Assembly (NCBI RefSeq): GCF_037027445.1 | Contig: NZ_JBANDL010000002.1 | Span: 3,906,001-3,970,000, forward strand | Reading direction: 5' to 3' | Length of the DNA: 64,000 bases | Source of the DNA: Lysobacter firmicutimachus | Lineage (GTDB): Bacteria; Pseudomonadota; Gammaproteobacteria; Xanthomonadales; Xanthomonadaceae | Shown: positions 1 to 8,694 of the stretch, in pieces | Layout of the letters: every line of letters begins with the position of its first letter | Position numbering within the stretch: position 1 is the stretch's first letter | Position numbers and translations under genes: made by a program | Notes under the pieces: generated by a model | What the model saw: the letters and a program-made list of their open reading frames with translations, nothing else | Databases searched by the model: none | Told to the model about the DNA's origin: nothing

Positions 1-34
1 GCGCCGCGCACGGCGCACAACGGCCTCAGATCCC

Positions 35-1627
35 GTGTCCCAAGAGTTCGACTACATCGTCATCGGCGCCGGCTCGGCCGGCTGCGTGCTCGCCAACCGG
101 CTCAGCGAAGACCCCGATACACGCGTGCTGCTGATCGAGGCCGGCCCGCGCGACCGCCATCCGTTCCTGCACATGCCCGCCGGCCTGGCCAAACTGGTCG
201 ACAAGAAAGGCGTGAACTGGAGCTACGACACCGCGCCGGAGCCGCAGTTGAACGGCCGCAGCTTGTGGTGGCCGCGCGGCAAGGTGCTCGGCGGCTCCAG
301 CTCGATCAACGCCATGTGCTACATCCGCGGCGTGCCCGGCGACTACGACGACTGGGCCGCGGCCGGCGCCGACGGCTGGGACTGGAACGCGGTGCTGCCG
401 TTCTTCCGCCGCAGCGAACGCAACAGCCGCGGCGACGATGCCCTGCACGGCAGCCTCGGCCCGCTGTACGTCTCCGACCTGCGCTACACCAATCCCCTGT
501 CGTCGGTGTTCATCGAAGCCGGCGTCCAGGCCGGCTATGCGCGCAACAAGGACTTCAACGGCCCCGAGCAGCAGGGCTTTGGCTTTTACCAGGTCACCCA
601 GAAGAACGGCGCGCGCTGCTCCAGCGCGGTCGCCTACCTCGACCCGGCGCGCGAGCGGCGCAACCTGCACATCGTCACCGGCGCCCTGGTCAGCCGCATC
701 ACCTTCGAACGCGGTCGCGCCACCGGCGTGGTCTACAGCGCCGGCGGCCGCGCCTACCATCAGCGCGCCGCGCGCGAGGTGCTGCTCAGCGGCGGCGCGA
801 TCAATTCGCCGCAGTTGCTGATGCTGTCCGGCATCGGCCCGGCGGCGGAGCTGCGCCGGCACGGCATCGAGGTCGTGCACGACGCGCCGCAGGTCGGACA
901 GAACCTGCAGGACCATCTCGACGTCTGCACCCTGCAGCATTCGACCCAGCGCATCACCTACGACCGGGTCAGCGACGTACGCATCGCCTTCGACTACTAC
1001 CTGCGCGGCCACCGCGGCCCGGGCAGCAGCAACATCGCCGAGGCCGGCGGTTTCGTGCGCTCGGCGCTGGCGCCGGACGCGCGCGCCGACGTGCAATTCC
1101 ATTTCGTGCCGGCGATGCTCGACGACCACGGCCGCCGCCGCCTCGCCGGCGACGGCTACACCGCCCACGCCTGCTTCCTGCGTCCGCGCAGCCGCGGCGC
1201 GATCTCGCTGGCCAGCGCCAGCGCCGGCGACAAACCGCGCATCCAGGCCAACTACCTCAGCGACCCGGAAGGCTTCGACCTGAAGATGATGGTCGAATGC
1301 GCCAAGCTCTCGCGCGAGCTGTTCGCACAGAAGGCCTTCGATCCCTACCGCGGCGCGCCGATCTTTCCCAAGCGCAGCGACCTCAGCGACGCCGAGTTGG
1401 TCGAGTTCGTGCGCGCCAAGGCCGAAACCGTGTATCACCCGGTCGGCACCTGCCGCATGGGCCGCGACGACGCGGCCGTGGTCGATCCGCAGCTGCGCGT
1501 GCGCGGCGTGGAGGGCCTGCGGGTGATCGACGCTTCGGTGATGCCCAGCCTGATCGGCGGCAACACCAACGCGCCGACGATGATGATCGCCGAGCGCGCC
1601 TCCGACCTGATCCGCGGGCGCCTGTAA
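35..1627 (+). CDS. GMC-family FAD-dependent oxidoreductase (choline dehydrogenase-like)
   Basis: A 530-residue flavoprotein of the glucose-methanol-choline family, which oxidises alcohols using FAD. The N-terminus has the dinucleotide-binding motif [17 protein letters not shown] (about residues 11-27). The FAD-linked signature [14 protein letters not shown] lies near residues 86-99, and the second GMC signature [16 protein letters not shown] near 254-269. The C-terminal [10 protein letters not shown] carries the active-site His, and the NTNAP stretch carries the second catalytic position. Length fits choline dehydrogenase-like enzymes, but the substrate cannot be read from sequence, and no betaine genes lie nearby. 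The GTG start gives the usual short lead before the FAD fold. The frame stays open to the window edge, so a start further upstream cannot be excluded. Confidence 0.93.
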   Translation: MSQEFDYIVIGAGSAGCVLANRLSEDPDTRVLLIEAGPRDRHPFLHMPAGLAKLVDKKGVNWSYDTAPEPQLNGRSLWWPRGKVLGGSSSINAMCYIRGVPGDYDDWAAAGADGWDWNAVLPFFRRSERNSRGDDALHGSLGPLYVSDLRYTNPLSSVFIEAGVQAGYARNKDFNGPEQQGFGFYQVTQKNGARCSSAVAYLDPARERRNLHIVTGALVSRITFERGRATGVVYSAGGRAYHQRAAREVLLSGGAINSPQLLMLSGIGPAAELRRHGIEVVHDAPQVGQNLQDHLDVCTLQHSTQRITYDRVSDVRIAFDYYLRGHRGPGSSNIAEAGGFVRSALAPDARADVQFHFVPAMLDDHGRRRLAGDGYTAHACFLRPRSRGAISLASASAGDKPRIQANYLSDPEGFDLKMMVECAKLSRELFAQKAFDPYRGAPIFPKRSDLSDAELVEFVRAKAETVYHPVGTCRMGRDDAAVVDPQLRVRGVEGLRVIDASVMPSLIGGNTNAPTMMIAERASDLIRGRL

Positions 1628-1925
1628 GCCCCCGCGACGAGGATGTCTGCGTGTCGGCGCCCCGCCCGGGCGGGCGCGCCGGCTCCGTTCCGGCGGCTTT
1701 CGCGCACCGGCTTTGACGCAGCGCCGCATGCCGGCGCCGTCCGCGTCGTCGGCGCCGCCGCAACGACCCTTCGTCGGCGTTTTTCGCACGTCGGTAAGCG
1801 CGCGCGCCGCCGTTCGCCAGCCCGGCCATTAATCCCTGAAAAAACAGAAACCTGAACACGCTTGTTGTTCAACTCCCTTAGATCGGAGCTAGAATCGGCC
1901 ATCCGATCCATGCAGGCGCCGAGCG
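1628..1925. other. Intergenic stretch between the oxidoreductase and the hydrolase
   Basis: No convincing gene. The first half is GC-rich with a strong palindrome around 1660-1680 but no T-run, so it is not a clear terminator. The last 100 bases are less GC-rich and hold a possible promoter: TAGAAT at 1890-1895 with a weak -35-like TTCAAC 16 bases upstream, about 30 bases before the hydrolase start. Confidence 0.4.
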
Positions 1926-3326
1926 ATGAAACACGACTCCTCCCGACGCTCATTCACCCCCTGGCGCCTCGGCACCCTCGCCGCCCTGCTCACTCTGACC
2001 CTCGGGTCCAGTGCGCAGACCTCGCTGCGCTGGGGCAACGGCCAGGATCCGGCGACCTCGGTCGTGCGCAGCCAAGGCGCCGACGGCACGACTCAACCGG
2101 GCCAGTTCTCCGCCGCGCGCAGCGTTGGCAGCGCCCGCGCTCTGCCGCTGGCCGCGGGCTTCGACGTGCAACAGTTCGAATCCATGGCCCAGGCGCTGGT
2201 CGCCGACCAACGCATCCCCGGCATGGCGATGGCGATCGTGCACAACGGCCAGATCCTCAGCGCGCGCGGCTACGGCATCACCGATGTGCGCAACGCCGAA
2301 CCGATCGACGCCCACACCGTGTTCCGCTTGGCCTCGCTGTCGAAGAGCTTCGCCGGCACCCTGACCGGCCTGCTGGTCAACGACGGCACCCTGCGCTGGG
2401 ACAGCAAGCTGGTCGACTACATGCCCAGCTTCCAGTTGGTCGATCCCAACGCCGCGCGCACCGTCACCGTCGCCGACGTGCTCAGCCACCGCGTCGGCCT
2501 GAGCCACAACACCTACGACCGCGACCTCGAGAACTACGCCGACTACCGCAGCCTGACCCAGAAGCTGGCCTATGCGCCGATGACCTGCCAGCCGGGCACT
2601 TGCTACGGCTACCAGAACATCGCTTTCAGCCTGATCGGCGACGTGGTCTTCGCCGCCACCGGCGACTTCTACAGCCAGGAAGTGCAGCGCCGCCTGTTCA
2701 AGCCGCTGGGCATGAACGACGCCAGCCTCGGCCTGGAAGGCATCACCGCCAGCGCGCGCTGGGCCAAGCCGCACGTGCGCGGCCGAGGCGGCTGGGCGTC
2801 GCTGACGCCGAAGCCGACCTATTACCAGTTGCCGCCGGCCGCCGGCGTCAACGCCAGCGCCAGCGATATGGCGCAGTGGCTGATCGCCCAGACCGGCCAT
2901 CGCCCCGACGTGCTGCCGCTGCCGCTGCTGGCGACCCTGCATCAGCCGCTGGTCGACACCCCGAGCGAGATCCGCGGCTCCAGCTGGCGCCGCCAGCGCA
3001 TCGGCTCGGCCAGCTACGCGCTGGGCTGGCGCGTGTTCGACTACGCCGGCCACCGGGTGGTGTTCCATGCCGGCGCGGTGCAGGGCTATCGCGGCATGGT
3101 CGCGCTGCTGCCCGAACGCGATCTCGGCTTCGCGGTGCTGTGGAACAGCGAAAGCGCGCTGCCCACCGGCCTGCTGCCGACCATGCTCGACCGCGCCATC
3201 GGCATGCCGGCGCAGCGCTGGCTCGATGTCGACGGCTTCGACGAAACCCTGCTGTACGCCTCCGAAGGCGCGCCCAAGGACCCCAGCGGCAGCAACGCAC
3301 AGAAGTCGACCGCCGCGCCGCAGTAA
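1926..3326 (+). CDS. Exported serine hydrolase, class C beta-lactamase fold
   Basis: A 466-residue protein of the beta-lactamase/penicillin-binding/esterase superfamily. It starts with a basic stretch and a hydrophobic core ending near SSAQ, a Sec-type signal peptide, so it probably acts in the periplasm or outside. The three active-site elements are present: SLSK (nucleophile Ser137, Lys140), the YxN motif Tyr229-Gln-Asn231, and HAG at 381-383 in place of KTG, as often seen in the esterase or D-aminopeptidase branch. Real beta-lactamase activity is therefore not assured; an esterase or peptidase is equally possible. The gene stands alone and is followed by a hairpin terminator. Confidence 0.9.
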   Translation: MKHDSSRRSFTPWRLGTLAALLTLTLGSSAQTSLRWGNGQDPATSVVRSQGADGTTQPGQFSAARSVGSARALPLAAGFDVQQFESMAQALVADQRIPGMAMAIVHNGQILSARGYGITDVRNAEPIDAHTVFRLASLSKSFAGTLTGLLVNDGTLRWDSKLVDYMPSFQLVDPNAARTVTVADVLSHRVGLSHNTYDRDLENYADYRSLTQKLAYAPMTCQPGTCYGYQNIAFSLIGDVVFAATGDFYSQEVQRRLFKPLGMNDASLGLEGITASARWAKPHVRGRGGWASLTPKPTYYQLPPAAGVNASASDMAQWLIAQTGHRPDVLPLPLLATLHQPLVDTPSEIRGSSWRRQRIGSASYALGWRVFDYAGHRVVFHAGAVQGYRGMVALLPERDLGFAVLWNSESALPTGLLPTMLDRAIGMPAQRWLDVDGFDETLLYASEGAPKDPSGSNAQKSTAAPQ

Positions 3327-3353
3327 CGTCCCGGCGCCCCGTCCGGTCGCCCC

Positions 3354-3388
3354 ACGGGCCGCGGCCATGCCGCGGCCCGTTGCGTTTT
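3354..3388 (+). terminator. Rho-independent terminator after the serine hydrolase
   Basis: A perfect 11-bp stem (3354-3364 with 3370-3380) around a 5-base loop is followed by TGCGTTTT. It lies between two convergent genes, 28 bases after the hydrolase stop. Confidence 0.75.
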
Positions 3389-3403
3389 CGCCGCCCGCCC
3401 GGA

Positions 3404-3937
3404 TCAGTGCGGGCCGTCTTCCAGGGTCTGCTTGAGCTTGAGCAAGCCCTTCTCGTAGTCCTTGCCCACCATCGAATCCATCGCCAGGCCGAACCAGCGC
3501 GAGACCAGGTTGTAGCCGTGCTGGCTGTCCAGCGACCAGGTCACCCGAGTGCCGGCGCCCTCCTCTTGCAGGTCGAAACGCGCCGTCGCCTCGGTGCCGC
3601 CGAAGTCCAGCGCGTTGACGATCCGGCTCGGCGGGACCGACTCGACGATGCGTTGGCTGCCGCTGCCGACCTTCTCGCCCTGCCACGACATCGCCGCGCC
3701 GACGCCGGCCTGCGGGCCGCTGTAGGCGTACTTCGCGGTCGGCTCCAACTCGTACCAGGGCGACCACTCGTTGAAGCGCTGGAAGGAATTGAGCATGGCG
3801 TGGACTTCGCCCGGCGGGCGCTCGATCAGGATCGAGCGTTCGACGTGACTGCTGGCGGGCAACAGGAAGCCGCCGGCCACGAACGCCAGACCGAGCAACA
3901 GCAGCAGGTACAGCGCTCCCTTCAACAAGGCCTTCAT
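3404..3937 (-). CDS. Membrane-anchored SRPBCC (polyketide cyclase/START-like) protein
   Basis: A 177-residue protein with one N-terminal membrane segment (about residues 5-28). It continues as an SRPBCC ligand-binding fold: it begins with SHVERSILIERPPGEVHAML and ends with the long C-terminal helix typical of the family (SRWFGLAMDSMVGKDYEKGL). Length and architecture match the widespread membrane-anchored 'SRPBCC family' proteins of Proteobacteria. These are thought to bind hydrophobic ligands, but most have no known role. No operon partner is apparent; the next gene on the same strand is 480 bases upstream. Confidence 0.88.
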   Translation of the reverse strand: MKALLKGALYLLLLLGLAFVAGGFLLPASSHVERSILIERPPGEVHAMLNSFQRFNEWSPWYELEPTAKYAYSGPQAGVGAAMSWQGEKVGSGSQRIVESVPPSRIVNALDFGGTEATARFDLQEEGAGTRVTWSLDSQHGYNLVSRWFGLAMDSMVGKDYEKGLLKLKQTLEDGPH

Positions 3938-4351
3938 CGCGGCTCCCCCGTGTGGTTGGACTTCGGCCGATCGCGACCGGCGATCCCGACGGCCTCTCGA
4001 CGACCGATCCTAACCGCTGCCGCGACGAGCCGTCGTCGTCGTCCGGATTCGGCCGACGAGAGGTCGATGGCGACAGGCCGCGCCCTACGCAGCACATTTC
4101 CTTCGCAGCCGCCGGCACCGAGATCGGTAGCCGCGTCCCCGGTCCGCCGAACGGCCCCTGCACCGCCGGGCGGCACCACCGATGCGGCGAGCGCCACGGC
4201 CGTGGTCGCCGTCGGCCTGGGCGAGGAGGCATGTGCGCGGGTCATCGTCCGGCATGCGTCCGCGGCCGGGAGCCGCAACGCGCCCGGTCCGACGCGAACG
4301 CTCACCGAGCCTCACGCGCGATGCGCGGACGTTCGCGTTCGCGGCGCCCAT
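3938..4351. other. Gene-free stretch before the H1-like gene terminator
   Basis: I see no supported gene here. Open frames on both strands are Arg-rich and low in complexity, as expected from random high-GC sequence, and none has a recognisable domain. The region should hold the promoter of the SRPBCC gene. The only candidate is a weak TAGGAT -10 (minus strand, near 4006-4011). Confidence 0.4.
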
Positions 4352-4387
4352 AAAAAAACTCTCCCCCCGCCTGGGCTGCGGGGAGAG
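4352..4387 (-). terminator. Terminator of the H1-like protein gene
   Basis: On the minus strand an 8-10 bp stem (CTCTCCCC with GGGGAGAG, plus GC pairs) is followed by seven T (A-run at 4352-4358 on the plus strand). It lies about 30 bases after the stop of the gene at 4418-4846. Confidence 0.85.
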
Positions 4388-4417
4388 AGCTGGATTACGG
4401 CGTATCGGGGTTTCTTA

Positions 4418-4846
4418 TTAGATCAGCGGCGCCGGGGTGGCCGGCAGAGCAGCCGAAGACTTCGCCTTGCGGGCGCGCTTGGCGGCCTTCTTCGGGGCCT
4501 TCTTGGCGGCCTTCTTAGCCGTCTTCTTGGCGGCCTTCTTGGCGGTCTTCTTGGCGGTCTTCTTGGTCGCCTTCTTAGCCGCCTTCTTGGCGGTCTTCTT
4601 GGTCGCCTTCTTAGCCGCCTTCTTGGCGGTCTTCTTGGCAGCCTTCTTGGCCGTCTTCTTGGCGGCCTTCTTGGCGGTCTTCTTGGCGGCGGCCTTGCGG
4701 ACGGTCTTCTTCACGGCCTTCTTGGCGGCCTTCTTGGCGGTCTTCTTGGTGGCCTTCTTGGCGACCTTCTTCGCGCCAGCCTTCTTGGCGACCTTCTTCG
4801 TCGCTTTCTTGGCGGCGGACTTCTTAGCGGCTTTCTTAACGGCCAT
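4418..4846 (-). CDS. Histone H1-like / AlgP-like Lys-Ala repeat DNA-binding protein
   Basis: A 142-residue protein built almost wholly of short repeats (AKKA, TKKT and variants), with a Lys/Ala-only body and a short non-repeat tail SSAALPATPAPLI. This resembles the C-terminal domain of eukaryotic linker histone H1 and the bacterial AlgP and Hc1-type proteins, which bind DNA without sequence specificity and may compact it. The repeats are also visible in the DNA as roughly 24-base tandem units, so copy number should vary between strains. A good ribosome site (GAGGAG) precedes the ATG. A strong terminator follows, so the gene is probably transcribed alone. Confidence 0.9.
   Translation of the reverse strand: MAVKKAAKKSAAKKATKKVAKKAGAKKVAKKATKKTAKKAAKKAVKKTVRKAAAKKTAKKAAKKTAKKAAKKTAKKAAKKATKKTAKKAAKKATKKTAKKTAKKAAKKTAKKAAKKAPKKAAKRARKAKSSAALPATPAPLI
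4424..4838. repeat. Tandem short repeats inside the H1-like gene
   Basis: Variants of GCCTTCTTGGCGGTCTTCTT recur through the gene on the plus strand, in units of 12 to 24 bases. They encode AKKA/TKKT blocks and are the likely substrate for slippage or recombination. Confidence 0.8.
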
Positions 4847-5074
4847 GGGATGGCTCCTCGTCAGTGGTGATCAGGGATTGATCAGTGGTAGTGCGTTAGG
4901 CCCAGTGGAAAGGGACTCTGTGAAGACAGAGCCGCGGGAGTCGGACCCGCGTGCAGCCGCCGACGCGCGATGCGCGCCGGAACGGATCGGGGATCGCGTC
5001 CGGCCGCGGGTGCGGCGGGAGCGATGGCGCGTGCGCCGGGACGGCGGACGAAAGCGGCCGCCAGACGGGGCGGC
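4847..5074. other. Upstream region of the H1-like gene
   Basis: No gene seen. Close to the start codon two copies of TCAGTGGT (about 4861 and 4879) and two copies of TGATCAG occur in a small direct-repeat arrangement that might bind a regulator. No clear sigma-70 promoter was found. Confidence 0.35.
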
Positions 5075-5111
5075 CAAACAAAAACCCGGCCCGCCGAGAG
5101 CGAACCGGGTT
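5075..5111 (-). terminator. Terminator-like hairpin of a candidate small RNA
   Basis: On the minus strand AACCCGG (5111-5105) pairs with CCGGGTT (5089-5083) across a 15-base loop. TTTTTGTTTGG follows the stem. It points the same way as the promoter at 5305-5333. Confidence 0.6.
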
Positions 5112-5298
5112 GCAGGGAGCAGGACGCCAGCGATGTCATCGGGAATGTGGATGTCATCGGCGAAGAGAGTGCGGTCAACATTTCTGCAGAGGAAGCGAAC
5201 CCTGCGTCCACCGTTTTGATTGTCCGGGCGGAGGTTCGATTTGTGCTGCGTGTTGTCGCGCTGGGTTTTCTCACTCTCGTCTGCAGGAAACGTCTGCT
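5078..5298 (-). ncRNA. Candidate small RNA of about 215 nt
   Basis: A near-consensus promoter at 5305-5333 and a terminator-like hairpin at 5075-5111 enclose about 215 bases on the minus strand. No recognisable protein is encoded. The sequence is less GC-rich than its surroundings and has a direct repeat GATGTCATCGG (5133-5143 and 5150-5160). It does not match 6S RNA or another family I know. A short peptide of about 40 codons starting ATGTTGACC (near 5182) is possible but has no recognised relatives. Confidence 0.45.
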
Positions 5299-5304
5299 GG
5301 GCGA

Positions 5305-5333
5305 AACCTAATCACGCTTTTTCGCACTGTCAA
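5305..5333 (-). promoter_or_regulatory. Strong sigma-70 promoter, TTGACA-N17-TAGGTT
   Basis: A perfect -35 box TTGACA (5333-5328, minus strand) is spaced exactly 17 bases from TAGGTT (5310-5305). It is the best-looking promoter in the window. It would start a transcript near 5298 running towards the H1-like gene, but a terminator-like hairpin lies in between. Confidence 0.65.
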
Positions 5334-6209
5334 CAACCCCGCCGATTTTTCCTTCCGGCGGTCCCGCCTCGACGCCGTCCCGAACGCGTCGTCGGCGCGC
5401 GCGACAAATCCATGCGCGAATCCGGATCGTGCGTGGAAGTTTTTTTTCGATCGCGCTGAAAGCCAAGCCTGGCGCGGGTTTCAGCGCACTCGACGAAATC
5501 GCGCCGAAGATTTTCGCAAGCACGCATCGCATCCGTCGCGCACTGCGAAGACGCGTTCGGCGGTCGTCGGAGGAAGAAAAAATTCCTTCCGCTCGCCCGG
5601 TCCGATTTCGCGTCGCACAAGCCGATTTGCGCGAAACTGCGCGAACCTTTTTTCTGCCGCTCGGCACCGGCTCGTTCGCCCTCGTGCGAATCGGCCGCGC
5701 GACTCGCGCATGCGCGAGCGAGCGCGCGCCGGTCGACGCCGGCGCGCGTGCCGCCGACCCCGCGCGCGGCGGCCGCATTCCCGCGCATCGCGGCCGCACC
5801 GGCGGTAACGAAAAAATCCCCGGGAAAAACGTGTTTTCTTCGTGCGCAGGAGCGGACCGCGCGAACCCGACCGGGATGCGGTGCGGTGCCGTCGACGAGG
5901 GCCGCGCGGCGCGATCGCCGCGCCGAAGCGAAGACGCGCCGAGGCGGAGCCCGTGAACGCCGCGTGTGCTGCCGCGCGGGCGCGGCCGACGACCGTTCGT
6001 CGGCGCGGCGATCGGGCGAGCGGCGAGCGGGTGCGCCGGAACGCACGGCGCACGCGGCGCCGCACACCGGCGCGACGACGCACGCGGCCGCGGACATCGG
6101 GCGCAAACGGGATGGGACGGATGCGGAATGCGCGGCGGTGCATGCGCGCCGCACCGGCCGGCGACGGCGAACCCGCCGCTGCGCGGTCCGCCGAGCGGAC
6201 GCGGCGACC
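5334..6209. other. Gene-free region of about 0.9 kb with scattered A- and T-tracts
   Basis: All open frames are Arg/Ala/Pro-rich, overlap each other and match no family I recognise, so I call no gene. Runs of A or T interrupt very GC-rich sequence at 5440-5447 (T8), 5577-5582 (A6), 5648-5653 (T6), 5811-5816 (A6) and 5825-5829 (A5). The right part (5860-6210) is extremely GC-rich and full of CGCG. The function is unknown; it may be a decayed locus. Confidence 0.4.
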
Positions 6210-6266
6210 GCAAACGAAACGGGGAGCGCCGTGCCGGCCGCTGGGCGGCCGCAGTGCGCTCCCCGT
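6210..6266 (-). terminator. Hairpin terminator after gcvH
   Basis: A perfect 10-bp stem (6219-6228 with 6257-6266) starts 35 bases after the gcvH stop. The following minus-strand T-tract is weak (TTTCGTTTGC). Confidence 0.6.
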
Positions 6267-6301
6267 GATGCCTGGCGTCGCCCGAGGGCGACGGCGGCGG
6301 A

Positions 6302-6697
6302 TCAGTGGTCGTCGTCTTCGAGCAGTTCGGCGTAGTCGTCCGGGCCGAGCAGTTCGTTGAGCTGGTCCGGCTCCTCGATCGCGACGGTGAGGATCCAGCC
6401 TTCGCCGTAAGCGTCCTCGTTGATGGTCTCGGGCTTGTCGGCCAGCGCCGAGTTGACCGCGGTCACGGTGCCGGTGACCGGCGAGTAGACGTCCGAAGCC
6501 GCCTTGACCGACTCGACCACGGCGCAGGCGTTGCCGGCTTCGAGGCGGTCGCCGACATTGGGCAGCTCGACGTAGACCAGGTCGCCGAGCAGGCGCTGGG
6601 CGTGGTCGGAGATGCCGATGGTGACTTTGCCGTCGCCTTCGGCGCGGGCCCACTCGTGGGACTTCATGAACTTCAGATCGCCGGGAATTTCACTCAT
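6302..6697 (-). CDS. gcvH: Glycine cleavage system H protein
   Basis: A 131-residue lipoyl carrier that shuttles the aminomethyl group between the P, T and L proteins of the glycine cleavage complex in the cytoplasm. The lipoyl-attachment motif [12 protein letters not shown] is intact, with Lys65 as the modified residue. The N-terminal KSHEWA and the biotinyl/lipoyl fold order are typical, and length is normal for the family. It is the last gene of a probable operon gcvT - DsbA-like - gcvH on the minus strand, 90 bases after the preceding gene, and is followed by a hairpin terminator. gcvP is not in the window. Confidence 0.97.
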   Translation of the reverse strand: MSEIPGDLKFMKSHEWARAEGDGKVTIGISDHAQRLLGDLVYVELPNVGDRLEAGNACAVVESVKAASDVYSPVTGTVTAVNSALADKPETINEDAYGEGWILTVAIEEPDQLNELLGPDDYAELLEDDDH

Positions 6698-6787
6698 GGC
6701 TGGCCTCGAACGTGACGGGAGCGGCTGGTTGATGGCGCGTAGTTTAACGATGCGGAGTCGACATGCGACAGGGGCGGCGCCGGCGCC

Positions 6788-7423
6788 TCAGCGCGCCCCG
6801 CCGGCGAAGTCGCAGCGGAAAGGCGCGCGACCGCTGCGCAGCGCCTCGCCCAGGGCCTCGACGCGATCCTGGCCCCAGAACGGTTCGCCGCGTAGCACAT
6901 ATCCGGGCAGACCCGGCAGGTCGGCGGCGATCGCCGCCTCGGTATTGCGCCGGTACCGTTCGTCGGCCGCCTCGGCGTCCGCGGCGGCGAGCACCGCCGC
7001 CGCGTCGTGTCCGTGCGCGCGCAGCAGCGCGGCGACGGTGTCGCGGTCGGCGAGGTCGCGGTCCTCGGCCCAGACCGCGCGGAACGCGGCGTCCATGTAA
7101 CCGGCCGGATCGGCGCCGGCCTCGCACAGGGCGATCGCGCAGCGATCGGCCAACGACGGGTCGACCGGAAAATGTTTGGGCGCCAGATTCAGCGTCAGCC
7201 CGCGCTCGGCCCGCGCGCGCTGCAGCTCGTACAGGCGGTAACGCTGGCGCGCCGGCGCGCGTTGCCCCAGGGGCAGGCCGCCGTTGGCGGCGAACAGTTC
7301 GAAGATCCGCACCGGCCGGTAGACCAGGCGCGCGCCATGCTCGCGCGCCACCGCCTGCACCGCGGCATGGCCGAGGTAGGCGTAAGGCGAGAGCAGGCTG
7401 AAGTAGTAGTCGATCTCGATCAC
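6788..7423 (-). CDS. 2-hydroxychromene-2-carboxylate isomerase-like DsbA-family protein
   Basis: A 211-residue thioredoxin-fold protein of the HCCA isomerase/GST-kappa branch. Marks of the family are the start IDYYFSLLSPYAYLGH, with a Ser in place of the DsbA cysteine pair, and the C-terminal FWGQDRVEAL. The isomerase acts in naphthalene and related aromatic breakdown with glutathione as cofactor, but most chromosomal copies have no proven substrate. The loop before the cis-Pro region reads LPGLPGYVL, which departs from the usual VPT/S. It lies 16 bases after gcvT and 90 before gcvH, apparently in one transcript, which is unusual for glycine-cleavage genes. A role in that pathway is not implied by its fold. 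Confidence 0.88.
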   Translation of the reverse strand: MIEIDYYFSLLSPYAYLGHAAVQAVAREHGARLVYRPVRIFELFAANGGLPLGQRAPARQRYRLYELQRARAERGLTLNLAPKHFPVDPSLADRCAIALCEAGADPAGYMDAAFRAVWAEDRDLADRDTVAALLRAHGHDAAAVLAAADAEAADERYRRNTEAAIAADLPGLPGYVLRGEPFWGQDRVEALGEALRSGRAPFRCDFAGGAR

Positions 7424-7439
7424 GTCCGCCGCCTCCGGC

Positions 7440-8561
7440 TCAGCCGAGCACGCCGTCCTGCGGCTGGCCGTCGCGCACGAACGGGAACTTGACCACCCGC
7501 ACCGGCACTTCCTTGCCGCGGATGTCGACCCGCAGGTTGCCGGCTGCGCCGAGCGGGATCTCGCCGGCCGGCACGCGGGCGAAGGCGATCGACTTGTTCA
7601 GGGTCGGCGAGAAGGTGCCGGAGAGGATCTCGCCCTCGCCGTGCGGGGTCAGCACCTTCTGACCGTGACGCAGCACACCCTTCTCGTCCATCACCAGGCC
7701 GATCATCTGCCGCGCCGCGCCGCTGGCCTTGAGCTGCTCCAGCGGCGCGCGGCCGATGAAGTCGCGGCCTTCGTCCAGGACCACGGTCCAGGCCAGCGCG
7801 GCTTCGTACGGAGACACCGCGTCGTCCATGTCCTGGCCGTACAGATTCATGCCGGCTTCCAGCCGCAGGGTATCGCGCGCGCCCAGGCCGGCCGGCTTCA
7901 CGCCGGCGGCGAGCAGCGCATCCCACAGCGCCACCGCGCGGTCTTCCGGCACCACCACTTCGAAGCCATCCTCGCCGGTATAGCCGGTGCGGGCGACGAA
8001 CAGCTCGATGCCGTCGGCAGTGCGGGCGTTGCCGGCGACGAACTTGCCGAGCTTGCCGATCCGCGCGCGGTCTTCCTCGCGCAGCAGGCCGATCACCTTG
8101 TCGCGCGCATTCGGCCCCTGCACCGCGATCATCGCCAGCTCGGGCCGCTCGCTCGCTTCCACGCCGAAGGCCTTGGCCTGTTCGCCGATCCACGCCAGAT
8201 CCTTCTCGCGGGTGGCCGCATTGACCACCAGGCGGAAATAGCTTTCGTCGAGGAAGTACACGATCAGGTCGTCGATCACCCCGCCCTGCGGATTGAGCAT
8301 GCAGGTGTACAGGGCCTTGCCCGACTTCTGCAGCTTGTCGACCGAGTTGGCCACCAACCGGCGCAGGAACTCGCGCACGCGCTCGCCGCGCAAGTCGACC
8401 ACGGTCATGTGGCTGACGTCGAACATGCCGGCATCGCGGCGCACCTGATGGTGTTCCTCGATCTGCGATCCGTAGTTGATCGGCATGTCCCAGCCGCCGA
8501 AATCCACCATCTTGGCGCCGAGTGCGCGGTGGGCGTCGTTGAGGATGGTCATCTGGCTCAT
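7440..8561 (-). CDS. gcvT: Glycine cleavage system aminomethyltransferase (T protein)
   Basis: A 373-residue enzyme that releases ammonia from the aminomethyl group on GcvH and transfers the one-carbon unit to tetrahydrofolate. It has the start [20 protein letters not shown], the DVSHM motif, the folate-binding [14 protein letters not shown] segment and the C-terminal barrel ([16 protein letters not shown]). Length is standard. It is the first gene of a minus-strand group with the DsbA-like gene and gcvH. No glycine riboswitch is visible upstream; only a weak promoter candidate is. Confidence 0.97.
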   Translation of the reverse strand: MSQMTILNDAHRALGAKMVDFGGWDMPINYGSQIEEHHQVRRDAGMFDVSHMTVVDLRGERVREFLRRLVANSVDKLQKSGKALYTCMLNPQGGVIDDLIVYFLDESYFRLVVNAATREKDLAWIGEQAKAFGVEASERPELAMIAVQGPNARDKVIGLLREEDRARIGKLGKFVAGNARTADGIELFVARTGYTGEDGFEVVVPEDRAVALWDALLAAGVKPAGLGARDTLRLEAGMNLYGQDMDDAVSPYEAALAWTVVLDEGRDFIGRAPLEQLKASGAARQMIGLVMDEKGVLRHGQKVLTPHGEGEILSGTFSPTLNKSIAFARVPAGEIPLGAAGNLRVDIRGKEVPVRVVKFPFVRDGQPQDGVLG

Positions 8562-8599
8562 GGGGCGCGGCCTGCTGGGTCGGGGGGATGGAGCCGCCG

Positions 8600-8605
8600 A
8601 TTATC
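8600..8605 (-). promoter_or_regulatory. Possible -10 element of the gcvT operon
   Basis: GATAAT on the minus strand, preceded by TG (TGGGATAAT), about 40 bases before the gcvT start. No good -35 accompanies it, so this is tentative. Confidence 0.35.
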
Positions 8606-8694
8606 CCAGAAGCGCGCGTCTTGCGCGTTCCCCGCGATTGAGTACGCAGGCGCATGGAACCTGCGATGCGGCGCCGTCCGTCGTGCCGCGCGGC

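Noticed and set aside
26..1789. 587-codon open frame antisense to the GMC oxidoreductase
   Set aside because: Ala/Gly/Arg/Val-rich without any domain; it mirrors a clear enzyme on the plus strand and is a typical shadow in high-GC DNA.
4424..4838. Tandem repeats as a possible CRISPR array
   Set aside because: Repeats are coding, in units of 12-24 bases without unique spacers; they encode the Lys/Ala repeat protein.
5308..6653. Several overlapping open frames between the H1-like gene and gcvH
   Set aside because: All are Arg/Ala/Pro-rich, overlap in several frames, and run into the gcvH terminator or gene; none shows a domain.
8562..8694. Glycine riboswitch before gcvT
   Set aside because: The aptamer blocks of the glycine riboswitch are not found in the leader; only a weak -10 is seen.
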